Positions 26,638 to 34,618 of a stretch of 64,000 nucleotides of DNA are shown piece by piece. The stretch lies in NCBI GenBank assembly GCA_964392305.1, contig CAYMPV010000030.1, forward strand, positions 1-64,000, in the 5' to 3' direction. Numbering within the stretch: the first letter of the stretch is position 1; each line of letters begins with the position of its first letter. Origin of the DNA: JACKIC01 sp964392305. GTDB lineage: Bacteria > Planctomycetota > UBA1135 > UBA2386. Below the pieces are notes generated by a model. That model ran no database searches, was not told the origin of the DNA, and saw only the letters and a list, made by a program, of their open reading frames with translations. A program made the position numbers and the translations under genes.

Positions 26638-28128
26638 CTAGCGGGCCCCCGGCACCAGGCGCGTGTAGCGGTAGTAGGCCTCGAGGGTCAGCGCCAGGAT
26701 CGCGGTGCTGTAGACGCGACCGCCGTCCTCCCCCCACGCACCGACAGGATCCCACGACCCGGCGAAGTTGCCGTCCTTGCGCTGCGTCTTGACGACCGCG
26801 AGGTCCAGGGCCTTGGCCCACTCGACCCAGGCCTTGCCGCCCATCTGGAACAGCGCGTAGCTGGCGTAGTACCAGTAGTAGTGGTCGATCGCGCCGCTCT
26901 TGACGTCCCACACCGGCTTGCGCGCCAACAGCCGCTCGCTGGCCTTGCGCATGACTTCCTTCTCGCGCGGATCCTGGCCGAGGAAGAACCGGCAGAACAA
27001 CCCCGCGGCGGTGAGCGCATCGGTCTTGTCGACGGGGAACCTGGCGGCGTGGTCGCCGAGCTTGCGTGCGCTCGCTTCGCCGGCGCGGCTGTAGCCGCAG
27101 TGGCCGTCCGCCGAGGTGCACGAATCGAGGAACACCGACGCGTTCTGCAAGGCGGTGCGGTCGACGACGAGCCCCCAGTGCTGGCCGCTCGACAACGCCA
27201 TGATCGCCCAACAGGTCACCGAGGTGTCGTTGTCGCCGTCGCGCGGCTGGTAGCGCCAGGCGCCGTACGGATTGCGGTGCTGTTGCAGGTAGTCGATGCC
27301 GCGCTGCGCCACGGGCTCGAGCAGTCTGTACTGCGAGTAGCCGTAGGCCTCGGCCATCGCGTAGGCCGCGATCGCGTGGTCGTAGATGAAGTCGCTGCTC
27401 GACGCCGGGCCGAAGCGGCCGCTCTCGTCCTGCTGATCGCGCAGCCACAACACCGCGCGGCGCACGACCTCGCGGTGCGGCCCGCTGCGCATCGAGTTGC
27501 CGTCGCCGAGGAAGGCCAGCAGCGCCAACGCGGTGACGCCGACGTCGTGCACCGGATTGCCCGGGCCGTCGCAGAGTTCTCCGACGTCGTGCTTCATGAA
27601 GCCGTCCGCGTCCCAGCGGCCGTCGTCGTCCTGGTGCTTGGCGAGCCATTGCAACGCGGGAGCGATCGGACTGGGCGAACCGCCGCTGCCGGGCTTGCCA
27701 CGGCCATTGCCAGGCCCCTTGCCCCGACCCGGGGGCGGACCGAACAGTCCGAGCGTGTTGTTGTAGGCGACGTTGTCGACCGGTTGATCGCTCGACAGTT
27801 CGCTCGGATCCGAGGCCTCGTTCGGCTCGTCGCTCGAATCCACCGAAGGCTCCTTGAGGTCCACGACCGTCGGGTCCGGCTCGACGACCGGCTCGGGCGG
27901 CACGATCTCGGGCTCCTCGATCGGCGCCGGCTCCTCGATCGGTGCCATCGCGACCGCCTTCGCGATCTTGTCCTTGGCCTCGAGCGGCATCAGCACCCAC
28001 AACAGCAGCAGCACGGCGACGTGCGCCAACGCAGACACCGCGAGCCAGGGCGCATGGCGGAGCTGCTCGGCCATCAAATCATGGAACGACTCCGACTGAG
28101 TACGGACCGGTAGCGCGAGAGCATGCAT
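26638..28128 (-). CDS. TonB-like N-terminus fused to terpenoid-cyclase-like alpha/alpha toroid
   Basis: 496 residues from the ATG at 28128, which has a strong Shine-Dalgarno. Residues about 27-47 form one membrane helix with Ser32-x3-His36, the same S-x3-H spacing as in the TonB helix that contacts ExbB/ExbD. A Pro/Glu-rich stretch follows (APIEEPAPIEEPEIVPPEP), as in TonB. After a Gly/Pro linker, residues about 155-490 are squalene/prenyltransferase-type repeats (ALQWLAKHQDDDGRWD, AVLWLRDQQDESGRFG, YLQQHRNPYGAWRYQ). The protein is anchored in the inner membrane with a large periplasmic toroid. No catalytic DxDD of squalene-hopene cyclase is seen. An ExbB/ExbD pair may have been lost in the adjacent gap. 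Confidence 0.8.
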   Translation of the reverse strand: MHALALPVRTQSESFHDLMAEQLRHAPWLAVSALAHVAVLLLLWVLMPLEAKDKIAKAVAMAPIEEPAPIEEPEIVPPEPVVEPDPTVVDLKEPSVDSSDEPNEASDPSELSSDQPVDNVAYNNTLGLFGPPPGRGKGPGNGRGKPGSGGSPSPIAPALQWLAKHQDDDGRWDADGFMKHDVGELCDGPGNPVHDVGVTALALLAFLGDGNSMRSGPHREVVRRAVLWLRDQQDESGRFGPASSSDFIYDHAIAAYAMAEAYGYSQYRLLEPVAQRGIDYLQQHRNPYGAWRYQPRDGDNDTSVTCWAIMALSSGQHWGLVVDRTALQNASVFLDSCTSADGHCGYSRAGEASARKLGDHAARFPVDKTDALTAAGLFCRFFLGQDPREKEVMRKASERLLARKPVWDVKSGAIDHYYWYYASYALFQMGGKAWVEWAKALDLAVVKTQRKDGNFAGSWDPVGAWGEDGGRVYSTAILALTLEAYYRYTRLVPGAR

Positions 28129-28133
28129 GAGAA

Positions 28134-28140
28134 CTCCTTC
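28134..28140 (-). promoter_or_regulatory. Shine-Dalgarno GAAGGAG upstream of TonB-like fusion gene
   Basis: On the minus strand GAAGGAG lies five bases before the ATG at 28128. This decides the start against longer in-frame candidates upstream. It is one of the few clear Shine-Dalgarno sequences in this window. Confidence 0.7.
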
Positions 28141-28240
28141 GAGTGGGGCGCGCGCAAAGGGCGACGCGCGGTTGGTGCATGCAACGCGGCGATTCGCGCG
28201 ATGGATCACTCACCTGCCAGAAATGTGTGCGTACGGAACC

Positions 28241-28340
28241 NNNNNNNNNNNNNNNNNNNNNNNNNNNNNNNNNNNNNNNNNNNNNNNNNNNNNNNNNNNN
28301 NNNNNNNNNNNNNNNNNNNNNNNNNNNNNNNNNNNNNNNN
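28241..28340. other. Assembly gap of exactly 100 N
   Basis: One hundred consecutive N is a conventional placeholder for a scaffold join of unknown true length. It lies between the TonB-like gene's upstream region and the 3' end of the ICMT-PAP2-Lgt gene. Genes may be missing here, and the two flanks need not be truly adjacent. Confidence 0.99.
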
Positions 28341-28348
28341 AACCTCCG

Positions 28349-30277
28349 CTACTTGAGCAGGCGGGCGAAGCGGCGGTTGCTGTCGGGAAAGTCGACGCCC
28401 ATCGCGCAGGCGACGAACAGCGCAACCGCGGCGGTGACCAGCAACAGCGCGGTGGACGATCCAGCGGGTGTCGGCCACGCGGAGGGCACGCAGGTCACGG
28501 CGGCGCCGAGCACGACCGAGACCATCGCGTAGTACTGGTACTCGACGAGCCCGCCCCAACGACGCGCCTGCGGCTCGCCGCGGAAGCCTTCCTCGACGAA
28601 ACGACCGAGGCCGTTGAGCAGCAGATAGAGGCCGGCGACGACGCTGGGCGGCTGGCCGAGCTGCGCACAACGAAGCAGCACGACGCCACAGGGCACGTTC
28701 CACAGCAGCGAGTAGAGCTGCGTTGCATGCAACGACACGCCACCGAGCTTGGCGATGCGCACGACGCGCGACAGCGGCGCGGTGCAGACGATGCCGACAC
28801 CGGCGGGCGCGGGTCGGCCGTGGCAACAACCCTGCACCAGACAACGCAGGCGACCGATCGCCTGCGCGAACGGCGCCGCGACGCAGATGCCACCGGCGAG
28901 TGGCCATGGATCGACCGACAGCCACGGCAGGAACAACAGTGCCAGCAGCACGCCGAGCACCGAGCCGTAGTAGCCGAACGGCCGCAACGACACGCTCGCG
29001 CCTTCGACCCACTGGGCCCACAGCGCGGCGCCGATCACGGCTGCGAGGCAAACGAAGACGACGGCCCAGAGTTCACCCGGGGCCGCGAACGAGCCCATCG
29101 TGAACACGGTCACGGCCGCGGCGCTGCCGGCGTAGCCCGCGTGCACGAACAGGCGGAACGGCCCCAGGCGCCAGGTGCGGAAGCTGTTCGCGGTCCACTC
29201 GGCCCAGCGGCGCAAGCCCGACCAGACTGCGCGGCGACGCTGCACGAGCACGAACGTGCCGGCTCCGGCGACGACGTCGGCCACGGCGTGCATGCCGGTC
29301 GTGATGCAGGTGACCGCAATGGCACAGGCCCATGCCCCCCAGAGCCGCGTGGCCCGCGGAAAACTGTGCGCGCCGAGCACCGCGGTCAGCAGCGCCCAGG
29401 TCACGTGGAACGACGGCAGGGCGCCCGCGCCGGACGCCTCGCGCTGCCCTTCCCAGGCGAGCAGTTCACCACACCAGCCAGCGACCTCGAACGCGCGCGG
29501 CGGCACCGCGATCGGCACGACCAGATAGAGGAACGTATGCAGCGCGACCGCCAGCGTGCCAGCGCGCGCGAAGTCGGCGAGCGGCCCGGCGCCGCGCGCC
29601 CACAGCGGCGCCGTGCCGACGACGACATAGGCGCTCGCGTAGATCGGGTAGGTCCACGGCAGCACCGGCCAATCGGCTTCGCCCGGCAACCACGGCGCCA
29701 CCGCGTCGCGCGACGGGCCGATCTCCACCACCCACAGGTAGAGCACCAGCCAAGGCAGCAGCACCAATAGCAGCACCGCGAGGCGGTCGCGCGGCCGCAG
29801 TTCGTGCTCGTGGTCCGGCAAGCACAGCAACGGTCTCGTTCGCGCCGCGGGAAAACGCGCGCGCAGCGCGGGCCCCTCGAAGCCGATCACGAGCGCGGCG
29901 GCCCCTAGCGCCGCGACCGGCGCGACCAGGTAGAACCCCACTGCGCTGCCGGCAGCGAGTGCGACGCCGAAGCACACCAGCGCGAAGCCGACGTAGATCG
30001 GATGCGCAACCAGCGCGTAGGGCCCGGTGCCGACGAACCGCGGCGGCGGGAACGCATTCATCGGCAAGCCGCCGCCGTCGCGCCACAGCGCCAGCATCGC
30101 CCACGCCATCAACGCGGCACCGGCGCCGACGAGCGCCCAGCCCACCGCAGGCGGCGCGGGCAATGGCCAGGTCACGATCAACTGCGCGTGCGTGGCCCAC
30201 AGCACCAACAGCCAGGGCAACACGACGCAGAACGAGGCGCCATAGAGCACGCGGCCGAACGCGCCGTTCAGGCCCAT
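28349..30277 (-). CDS. ICMT - PAP2-like - Lgt-like membrane fusion protein
   Basis: 642 residues, almost wholly hydrophobic helices. Residues about 75-155 match isoprenylcysteine carboxyl methyltransferase-type domains (GPYALVAHPIYVGFALVCFG and a late Glu/Arg-containing turn). Residues about 180-350 look like a PAP2 phosphatase/sphingomyelin-synthase-like domain, with GALPSFHVTWALLTA and a later GMHAVADVVAG supplying His and His...Asp, though the usual SR of motif 3 is absent. Residues about 410-640 resemble prolipoprotein diacylglyceryl transferase: GRLRCLVQGCCHGRP, HATQLYSLLWN, and LNGLGRFVEEGFRGEP. Each part handles lipids or lipid-linked groups at the membrane, so a lipid-modifying role is likely, but substrates are unknown. 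The start overlaps the next upstream gene by about 10 bases. Confidence 0.75.
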   Translation of the reverse strand: MGLNGAFGRVLYGASFCVVLPWLLVLWATHAQLIVTWPLPAPPAVGWALVGAGAALMAWAMLALWRDGGGLPMNAFPPPRFVGTGPYALVAHPIYVGFALVCFGVALAAGSAVGFYLVAPVAALGAAALVIGFEGPALRARFPAARTRPLLCLPDHEHELRPRDRLAVLLLVLLPWLVLYLWVVEIGPSRDAVAPWLPGEADWPVLPWTYPIYASAYVVVGTAPLWARGAGPLADFARAGTLAVALHTFLYLVVPIAVPPRAFEVAGWCGELLAWEGQREASGAGALPSFHVTWALLTAVLGAHSFPRATRLWGAWACAIAVTCITTGMHAVADVVAGAGTFVLVQRRRAVWSGLRRWAEWTANSFRTWRLGPFRLFVHAGYAGSAAAVTVFTMGSFAAPGELWAVVFVCLAAVIGAALWAQWVEGASVSLRPFGYYGSVLGVLLALLFLPWLSVDPWPLAGGICVAAPFAQAIGRLRCLVQGCCHGRPAPAGVGIVCTAPLSRVVRIAKLGGVSLHATQLYSLLWNVPCGVVLLRCAQLGQPPSVVAGLYLLLNGLGRFVEEGFRGEPQARRWGGLVEYQYYAMVSVVLGAAVTCVPSAWPTPAGSSTALLLVTAAVALFVACAMGVDFPDSNRRFARLLK

Positions 30278-31038
30278 CGCACCACCTCGTGCAGCGCATC
30301 ACCTTCGATCGCCGCGTGGCCGTCGACCAACGTGCCTCGCGCGAGCCACTTCGTCTCCTGCATGTTCTTGACCGCGCGCGGCAACGGCAGCCAGCGCAGC
30401 ACCCGTTCGGCCAGCACGGTGCGACCCAGTTCTCCCGAACGCAGCACGCTCGGTGTGCCGAGTTGCAGCCTGCGGCCACCGCCGAGGTCGAAGCCGTCGT
30501 CGTCGATCGGCCCGATCTCTACCGGCTCCCCATCCAGCAGACACAATCGCAATGGTTGTGGTCCGCGCCATTGGATCCAGACCACCGAACGGCCGCCGCC
30601 GTGCCAACGCCCCCAGCGCAATTCGTCGATCGGCAGGAACCACGGCGCCACTTCGAGCGCGAGGTGTTCGACGTAGCCGACCCCGTGCAACGCGTGACCC
30701 GCGAACTGCACCTCGACTTCTGCCGTGGGCAGGTGGCAATTCCAGAGCACCACACCGCGCGGCGACCGCCACAGTTCCCGCGGCTGCGTTCGCATCGTGC
30801 CGCGCCATGTCCCACGCAGCTCGAAGCGGGGCATCGTCAATTCGAAGCCGTCGTCGAGACGATGCGGCGCGGGCGCCCGGCCGATGCGCGTGCGCGAGCG
30901 GGTGACGCCGCCGCCGTGCTGCAGCGTCGCCGAGTAACCCAGCCGAACGATTCCCCAGCGCAGCGACGCGACGTAGACGACGAGCGCCTCACCCTGCGGC
31001 GTGATGCAATCGAAGAACCACTTGTGCAGGCGGAACAC
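30268..31038 (-). CDS. Lipocalin/CrtC-like protein of unknown function
   Basis: 256 residues from a GTG at 31038 (FRLHKWFFDCITPQGEALVVYVASLRWG). The opening aromatic-rich strand followed by repeating beta-strands recalls the CrtC (hydroxyneurosporene synthase)/AttH-type double lipocalin fold, where members begin with a W-Y/F-F-D signature. GVGYVEHLALEVAPWFLPIDELRWGRW is also compatible with that fold. I cannot confirm the family. The stop overlaps the start of the ICMT-PAP2-Lgt gene, so the two are likely made together. A role in binding or modifying a hydrophobic molecule is a guess from that pairing. No signal peptide. Confidence 0.6.
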   Translation of the reverse strand: MFRLHKWFFDCITPQGEALVVYVASLRWGIVRLGYSATLQHGGGVTRSRTRIGRAPAPHRLDDGFELTMPRFELRGTWRGTMRTQPRELWRSPRGVVLWNCHLPTAEVEVQFAGHALHGVGYVEHLALEVAPWFLPIDELRWGRWHGGGRSVVWIQWRGPQPLRLCLLDGEPVEIGPIDDDGFDLGGGRRLQLGTPSVLRSGELGRTVLAERVLRWLPLPRAVKNMQETKWLARGTLVDGHAAIEGDALHEVVRWA

Positions 31039-31263
31039 GTGAGCGGAGGGTAGCGCACTTCCTGCGCCCGGCCATGCGCACGGTGGTCACCGACGTGGAT
31101 GGTCCTACCGCGACTTGCAGCGCGTGCCTTGGTTGCCCCTGGAAGTGTGCGAGCGTCGGCGACCATGCATCGCGCACGATGCCGCCTCACGCCGGCACGG
31201 CAGCTCGACATCCGCGTTGTCGATGCCCAAGGATCACCGCTCAGCTCAGCGGCTCTGAACACA

Positions 31264-34200
31264 TCACCGCCATTCGACCCTCGCGGTGGTGGCCTGAGCA
31301 CTCACTTCGCCGAGCACCACGGCCTGCTCGTCATCGTCGTTTCCCGGCAGTGAGCCCCGGACCCTGATGCGTCCCGGCGGCGCCGAGAGGAACGTGGCTT
31401 CGCCTTCGGCATCGGTGCGCTCCCATCGACGCCACATCCAGGACTCGGCCGGATGATCGAGGGGCTCCAGCTGCACCAGCCGCTCCGCAAGTGCTCGCCC
31501 ACTGCCGTCCACGACCGTGACCGTGAGCCCGCGACGCTGCAGGGTGAACGTCCACCGCGTGTCCTGATCGGCCGACAACGTCCGCCGTTCTTGCCCAAGC
31601 ACGTACCAGTCAGTGCCGCGTTCGTCTTGGAAGGCGACGTAAGCCATGTACGTTCCTGGCAGGAGCCACGGCGTTCGCGCGACTCCATCCTCGCCTGTCT
31701 GCAACCTGACCCAGGACGGACTCGATGGCGAGAGCCCCACCAGGCCCGCTTTGCCGTGCCATGGCCGGCCATCCAGGAACCACTGCACGGTTGCCGTTCC
31801 GGGAACGCGATCCTGCAGATCGATTTCGAGCGGCGAGCGCGAAGCACCGAGCACGACATCGACTTCGGTCAACGGCCCGAAAGAGGCGCTGCTGCCCCCT
31901 CCTCTCGAGGACGTCGGCACGTTGGCAATCACCCACACGCCGTAGCGATCGGCCTCGACACCACCGATGCGGAAGGTGCCCTCGCTGTCGACCCAGGCCT
32001 TGAACTTGCGCCGATCGTCGGTCAGCGAGCGCAGTTCCACAGCCGGATAGGCATCGTCGAAGATGCCAGATTCCAGGATCTGGGTGCGGGCGCGATCCGC
32101 AACCTCGGCGAGCCGTTGCGGCGCGGGGCCGAAGCGTTCGACGAAGGCGCGCGGCAGGAGGACCCCGACGATCTCCGCAGCGCGAGTCACCGCGATGGTG
32201 GTCCGCACTCCGTCCCTCGGCAAGAGCAGCGGCGTCGGCGCAGCGGCGACGCATCGAGGCCCCGCCACGAACAGCACCAGGGCCAGAGTGTTCGGCGCCG
32301 CACGGACCTGGGCCAGCCCGTGCGCATCGGTCGTTGCGCGATCGAGTTCGAGCACGTTGGTTCCCGAGCTGCGTGCGATACCCATGCGGGCCCGCTCCAG
32401 GTCAATCCGATAACCGTTCGCCGCCGCTTCGCGACGGCTCGGCGGCACGACCTTGGCGAGCGTCACCTCCACCCCACGGACCGGTTCTCCGGTCGCCGCG
32501 TCGACGACCTCGACCAAGGCCGTCGCCGGCGACGCCAGCGGCACTCGCAGGGTCGTCGTCCGCCCTTCGTGCAGCTCGACAGGCAATTCCGTCTGCTCGG
32601 CATACGGCTCGGTCGGGAACACGGAGACGAAGTGTGGCCCGGGCGGAAGTTCGAGGGTCGCCACGCCGGCCGGCCGACGAACGATCGCGGCGCGCTTGAA
32701 GTCAGGATCGACGCCACCGTCCAGGGACCAGCCGTCGAGCCATGAGCCCAGGCCGTAGTCCAGGACCGGAGCTTCTGTCACCGCGTCGTAGACTTCGATC
32801 CGCAACGTCGCGGGGTCACGGCGCCGTGCGATCCACTGCAGGCCGTGTTCGCCGATGTGCGTCACGCCGCCGACGAGCCATTCCAGGTCGGTCCGTTCCC
32901 GCGGCAGGTGCACGACACACTGCTGCGCTTCGGAGTGCCCGAAGGCCCAGAGGAATCCTCCGTCCAGCCCCGTCGTGGCAACCAGCAAACCCCTACTCAC
33001 GCGAATCGCCAGATCGACGCCGGCCAGTGGCGCCCCGAACTGATCGAGCACGCGACCGGAGATCGAACGTTCGGGCGGTGGCAGCTCGAGTTCGATCTTC
33101 GCGACGAATGGGGTCGACTGCAGCGGCACCTCGAACACGCCGTCGTGGCCGCGATGCGCGGTGCGCAGCTCGTAGCGCCAGGTGCCGGGCCGTTGCACCC
33201 CCATGTCCAACTCGCCGTTCGCATCGCTGGGACCGAAGCCTCCCATGCTGCTCGAACGCACCCCATCGCGGTCCTGCGTCGCATACATGGTGATGCCACC
33301 GAGCGGTGCGTCGCCCACCGACAACCGGACGCGAAGCGGCGTGCCCCACGCCAACGCCACGGTGCCGACGTCCAGTTCCACGCCTTCACGCAGCGGCTCG
33401 AAGCTGCGGAAGTCCCGCACCCGCCCCTCGGCGTCGAAGGTCAACTCGACACTGCGTGACGACGAGGGCACGAACGCGAAGTCGAAGCGCCCCGAGGCGT
33501 CGGTAGTCGTCGGCTCAGGATCCCGCCAGGCGGCAGTCGACGTGCCGTTCGTGGGCCAGGTGCGCACCGAGACCACTGCATCGGCGAGTGGCGCCGCGGT
33601 CTGGGCATCGACAACCCGACCGCGCAGGTGTGTGGTGCGTGCATGAGCGATCGCGGGCGCGCCAAGCCGCTCCAAGTGGTCGTCGCCGTCGGCCACCGCG
33701 CGGTCTTCCAGCTCGGCCCCTGTCACGGTCGACGAAGCGACACCGAAGTCGCCGGCCCGCGGCGAGACCTCGATCCACGTGCTCCGCATCAACCATCCGC
33801 CCGCGCCGAGCGCGACGCACAGCATCGCGGCGAACAGCCAACCAAGACCCGTGGCCGCCGCGCTCGCGGCCGCCGCCAGGACCTGCGCGCGAACGGCCGC
33901 CATGCCGCTGCCCGCGCGCAGAGCTTCTGCGGCCAGGAGCGAGAGCAGCGCCGGTGTCGCGAGTCCTCGCGGCAGAGCGTCGCGCAGCATCCTCAGGCCT
34001 CGGTGTAGACGCGTTCGGATCGTTGCCGGCGGCACGCCCTTGGCATTGGCGATCTCCACTGCGCGCAGCCCGTGGACCAGGCGCAGGGTCAGGATCTCGC
34101 GGTATTCACCCGGCATGCCGCTGAGCGCTTCGGCGATCCGCTGGCGGGCTTCTGCATCCGCCGCCATCGAGTCGGGGGCAGGGCCCCGGGCCAACGCCGT

Positions 34201-34500
34201 GACCTCGCCGCCGATCTCACGCCGCGCGTGAGCCCGACCGCGCAGGTCGCTGGCGCGATGTTCGAGGATGCCGAGCAGCCACGGCAGCAACGGGCGCCGC
34301 TCGTCGAACCGGTCCGCGTCGCGCAGCACCTGCAGGAACACGGTCTGCACCAGGTCTTCGGCGGCGGCCGCATCGCGACAAAGGTGCATCGCCACCAGCA
34401 GCAGCCGCGGGGCAGCCGCGTCGAAGACTGCCGCCATCGCGGCGGGATCGCGCGTGCGCAAGTAGCGGCGAAAGTCGAGGTCCAGCGAGTCGGTGGTCAC
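31264..34500 (-). CDS. ECF sigma factor fused through a membrane helix to carboxypeptidase-regulatory-like domains
   Basis: About 1078 residues from a GTG at 34500 (VTTDSLDLDFRRYL); a TTG at 34560 gives 1098. The first 180 residues are an ECF sigma factor: region 2 with AEDLVQTVFLQVLRDADRFDERRPLLPWLLGI, and region 4 with LSGMPGEYREILTLRLVHGLRAVEIANAKGVPPATIRTRLHRGLRML. A hydrophobic segment (TGLGWLFAAMLCVALGAGGWL) follows, then roughly 800 residues of repeated beta-sandwich domains with the Cpg pattern (LRGRVVDAQTAAPLADAVV, ISGRVLDQFGAPLAGVDL, VEVVDAATGEPVRGVEV). This predicts a cytoplasmic sigma domain tethered to an extracytoplasmic sensor or structural part. There is no separate anti-sigma gene. 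The domain calls are strong; the topology is inferred. Confidence 0.82.
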   Translation of the reverse strand: MTTDSLDLDFRRYLRTRDPAAMAAVFDAAAPRLLLVAMHLCRDAAAAEDLVQTVFLQVLRDADRFDERRPLLPWLLGILEHRASDLRGRAHARREIGGEVTALARGPAPDSMAADAEARQRIAEALSGMPGEYREILTLRLVHGLRAVEIANAKGVPPATIRTRLHRGLRMLRDALPRGLATPALLSLLAAEALRAGSGMAAVRAQVLAAAASAAATGLGWLFAAMLCVALGAGGWLMRSTWIEVSPRAGDFGVASSTVTGAELEDRAVADGDDHLERLGAPAIAHARTTHLRGRVVDAQTAAPLADAVVSVRTWPTNGTSTAAWRDPEPTTTDASGRFDFAFVPSSSRSVELTFDAEGRVRDFRSFEPLREGVELDVGTVALAWGTPLRVRLSVGDAPLGGITMYATQDRDGVRSSSMGGFGPSDANGELDMGVQRPGTWRYELRTAHRGHDGVFEVPLQSTPFVAKIELELPPPERSISGRVLDQFGAPLAGVDLAIRVSRGLLVATTGLDGGFLWAFGHSEAQQCVVHLPRERTDLEWLVGGVTHIGEHGLQWIARRRDPATLRIEVYDAVTEAPVLDYGLGSWLDGWSLDGGVDPDFKRAAIVRRPAGVATLELPPGPHFVSVFPTEPYAEQTELPVELHEGRTTTLRVPLASPATALVEVVDAATGEPVRGVEVTLAKVVPPSRREAAANGYRIDLERARMGIARSSGTNVLELDRATTDAHGLAQVRAAPNTLALVLFVAGPRCVAAAPTPLLLPRDGVRTTIAVTRAAEIVGVLLPRAFVERFGPAPQRLAEVADRARTQILESGIFDDAYPAVELRSLTDDRRKFKAWVDSEGTFRIGGVEADRYGVWVIANVPTSSRGGGSSASFGPLTEVDVVLGASRSPLEIDLQDRVPGTATVQWFLDGRPWHGKAGLVGLSPSSPSWVRLQTGEDGVARTPWLLPGTYMAYVAFQDERGTDWYVLGQERRTLSADQDTRWTFTLQRRGLTVTVVDGSGRALAERLVQLEPLDHPAESWMWRRWERTDAEGEATFLSAPPGRIRVRGSLPGNDDDEQAVVLGEVSAQATTARVEWR

Positions 34501-34563
34501 GCCGGGCGATGCGGCGGAACCGGCGGGAACGTTTCGCGAAATCGGGCCTGGGGCGGGCAAGGT

Positions 34564-34588
34564 GTGTGGTTTGTAGCAGGCACCACAC
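34564..34588. promoter_or_regulatory. Palindrome GTGTGGT-N11-ACCACAC between divergent genes
   Basis: A perfect 7-base inverted repeat with an 11-base spacer lies between the divergent sigma-fusion and Cpg-protein genes, 30 bases before the GTG at 34619. The spacing is that of a dimeric regulator's operator, or it could form an RNA hairpin. Its left half and spacer start, TGTGGTTTGTA, recur in the 35-bp repeats at 37963 and 40431. Confidence 0.45.
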
Positions 34589-34618
34589 GCACCGGGAGCG
34601 GCGGGCTAGCATGCGCGC

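Noticed and set aside
26638..28128. Squalene-hopene cyclase
   Set aside because: The toroid repeats are there, but no DxDD catalytic motif was visible and the N-terminus is a membrane anchor with a TonB-like helix.
28127..29770. 547-residue plus-strand frame running through the N gap
   Set aside because: It depends on translating N and is antisense to the ICMT-PAP2-Lgt gene, whose domains are clear.
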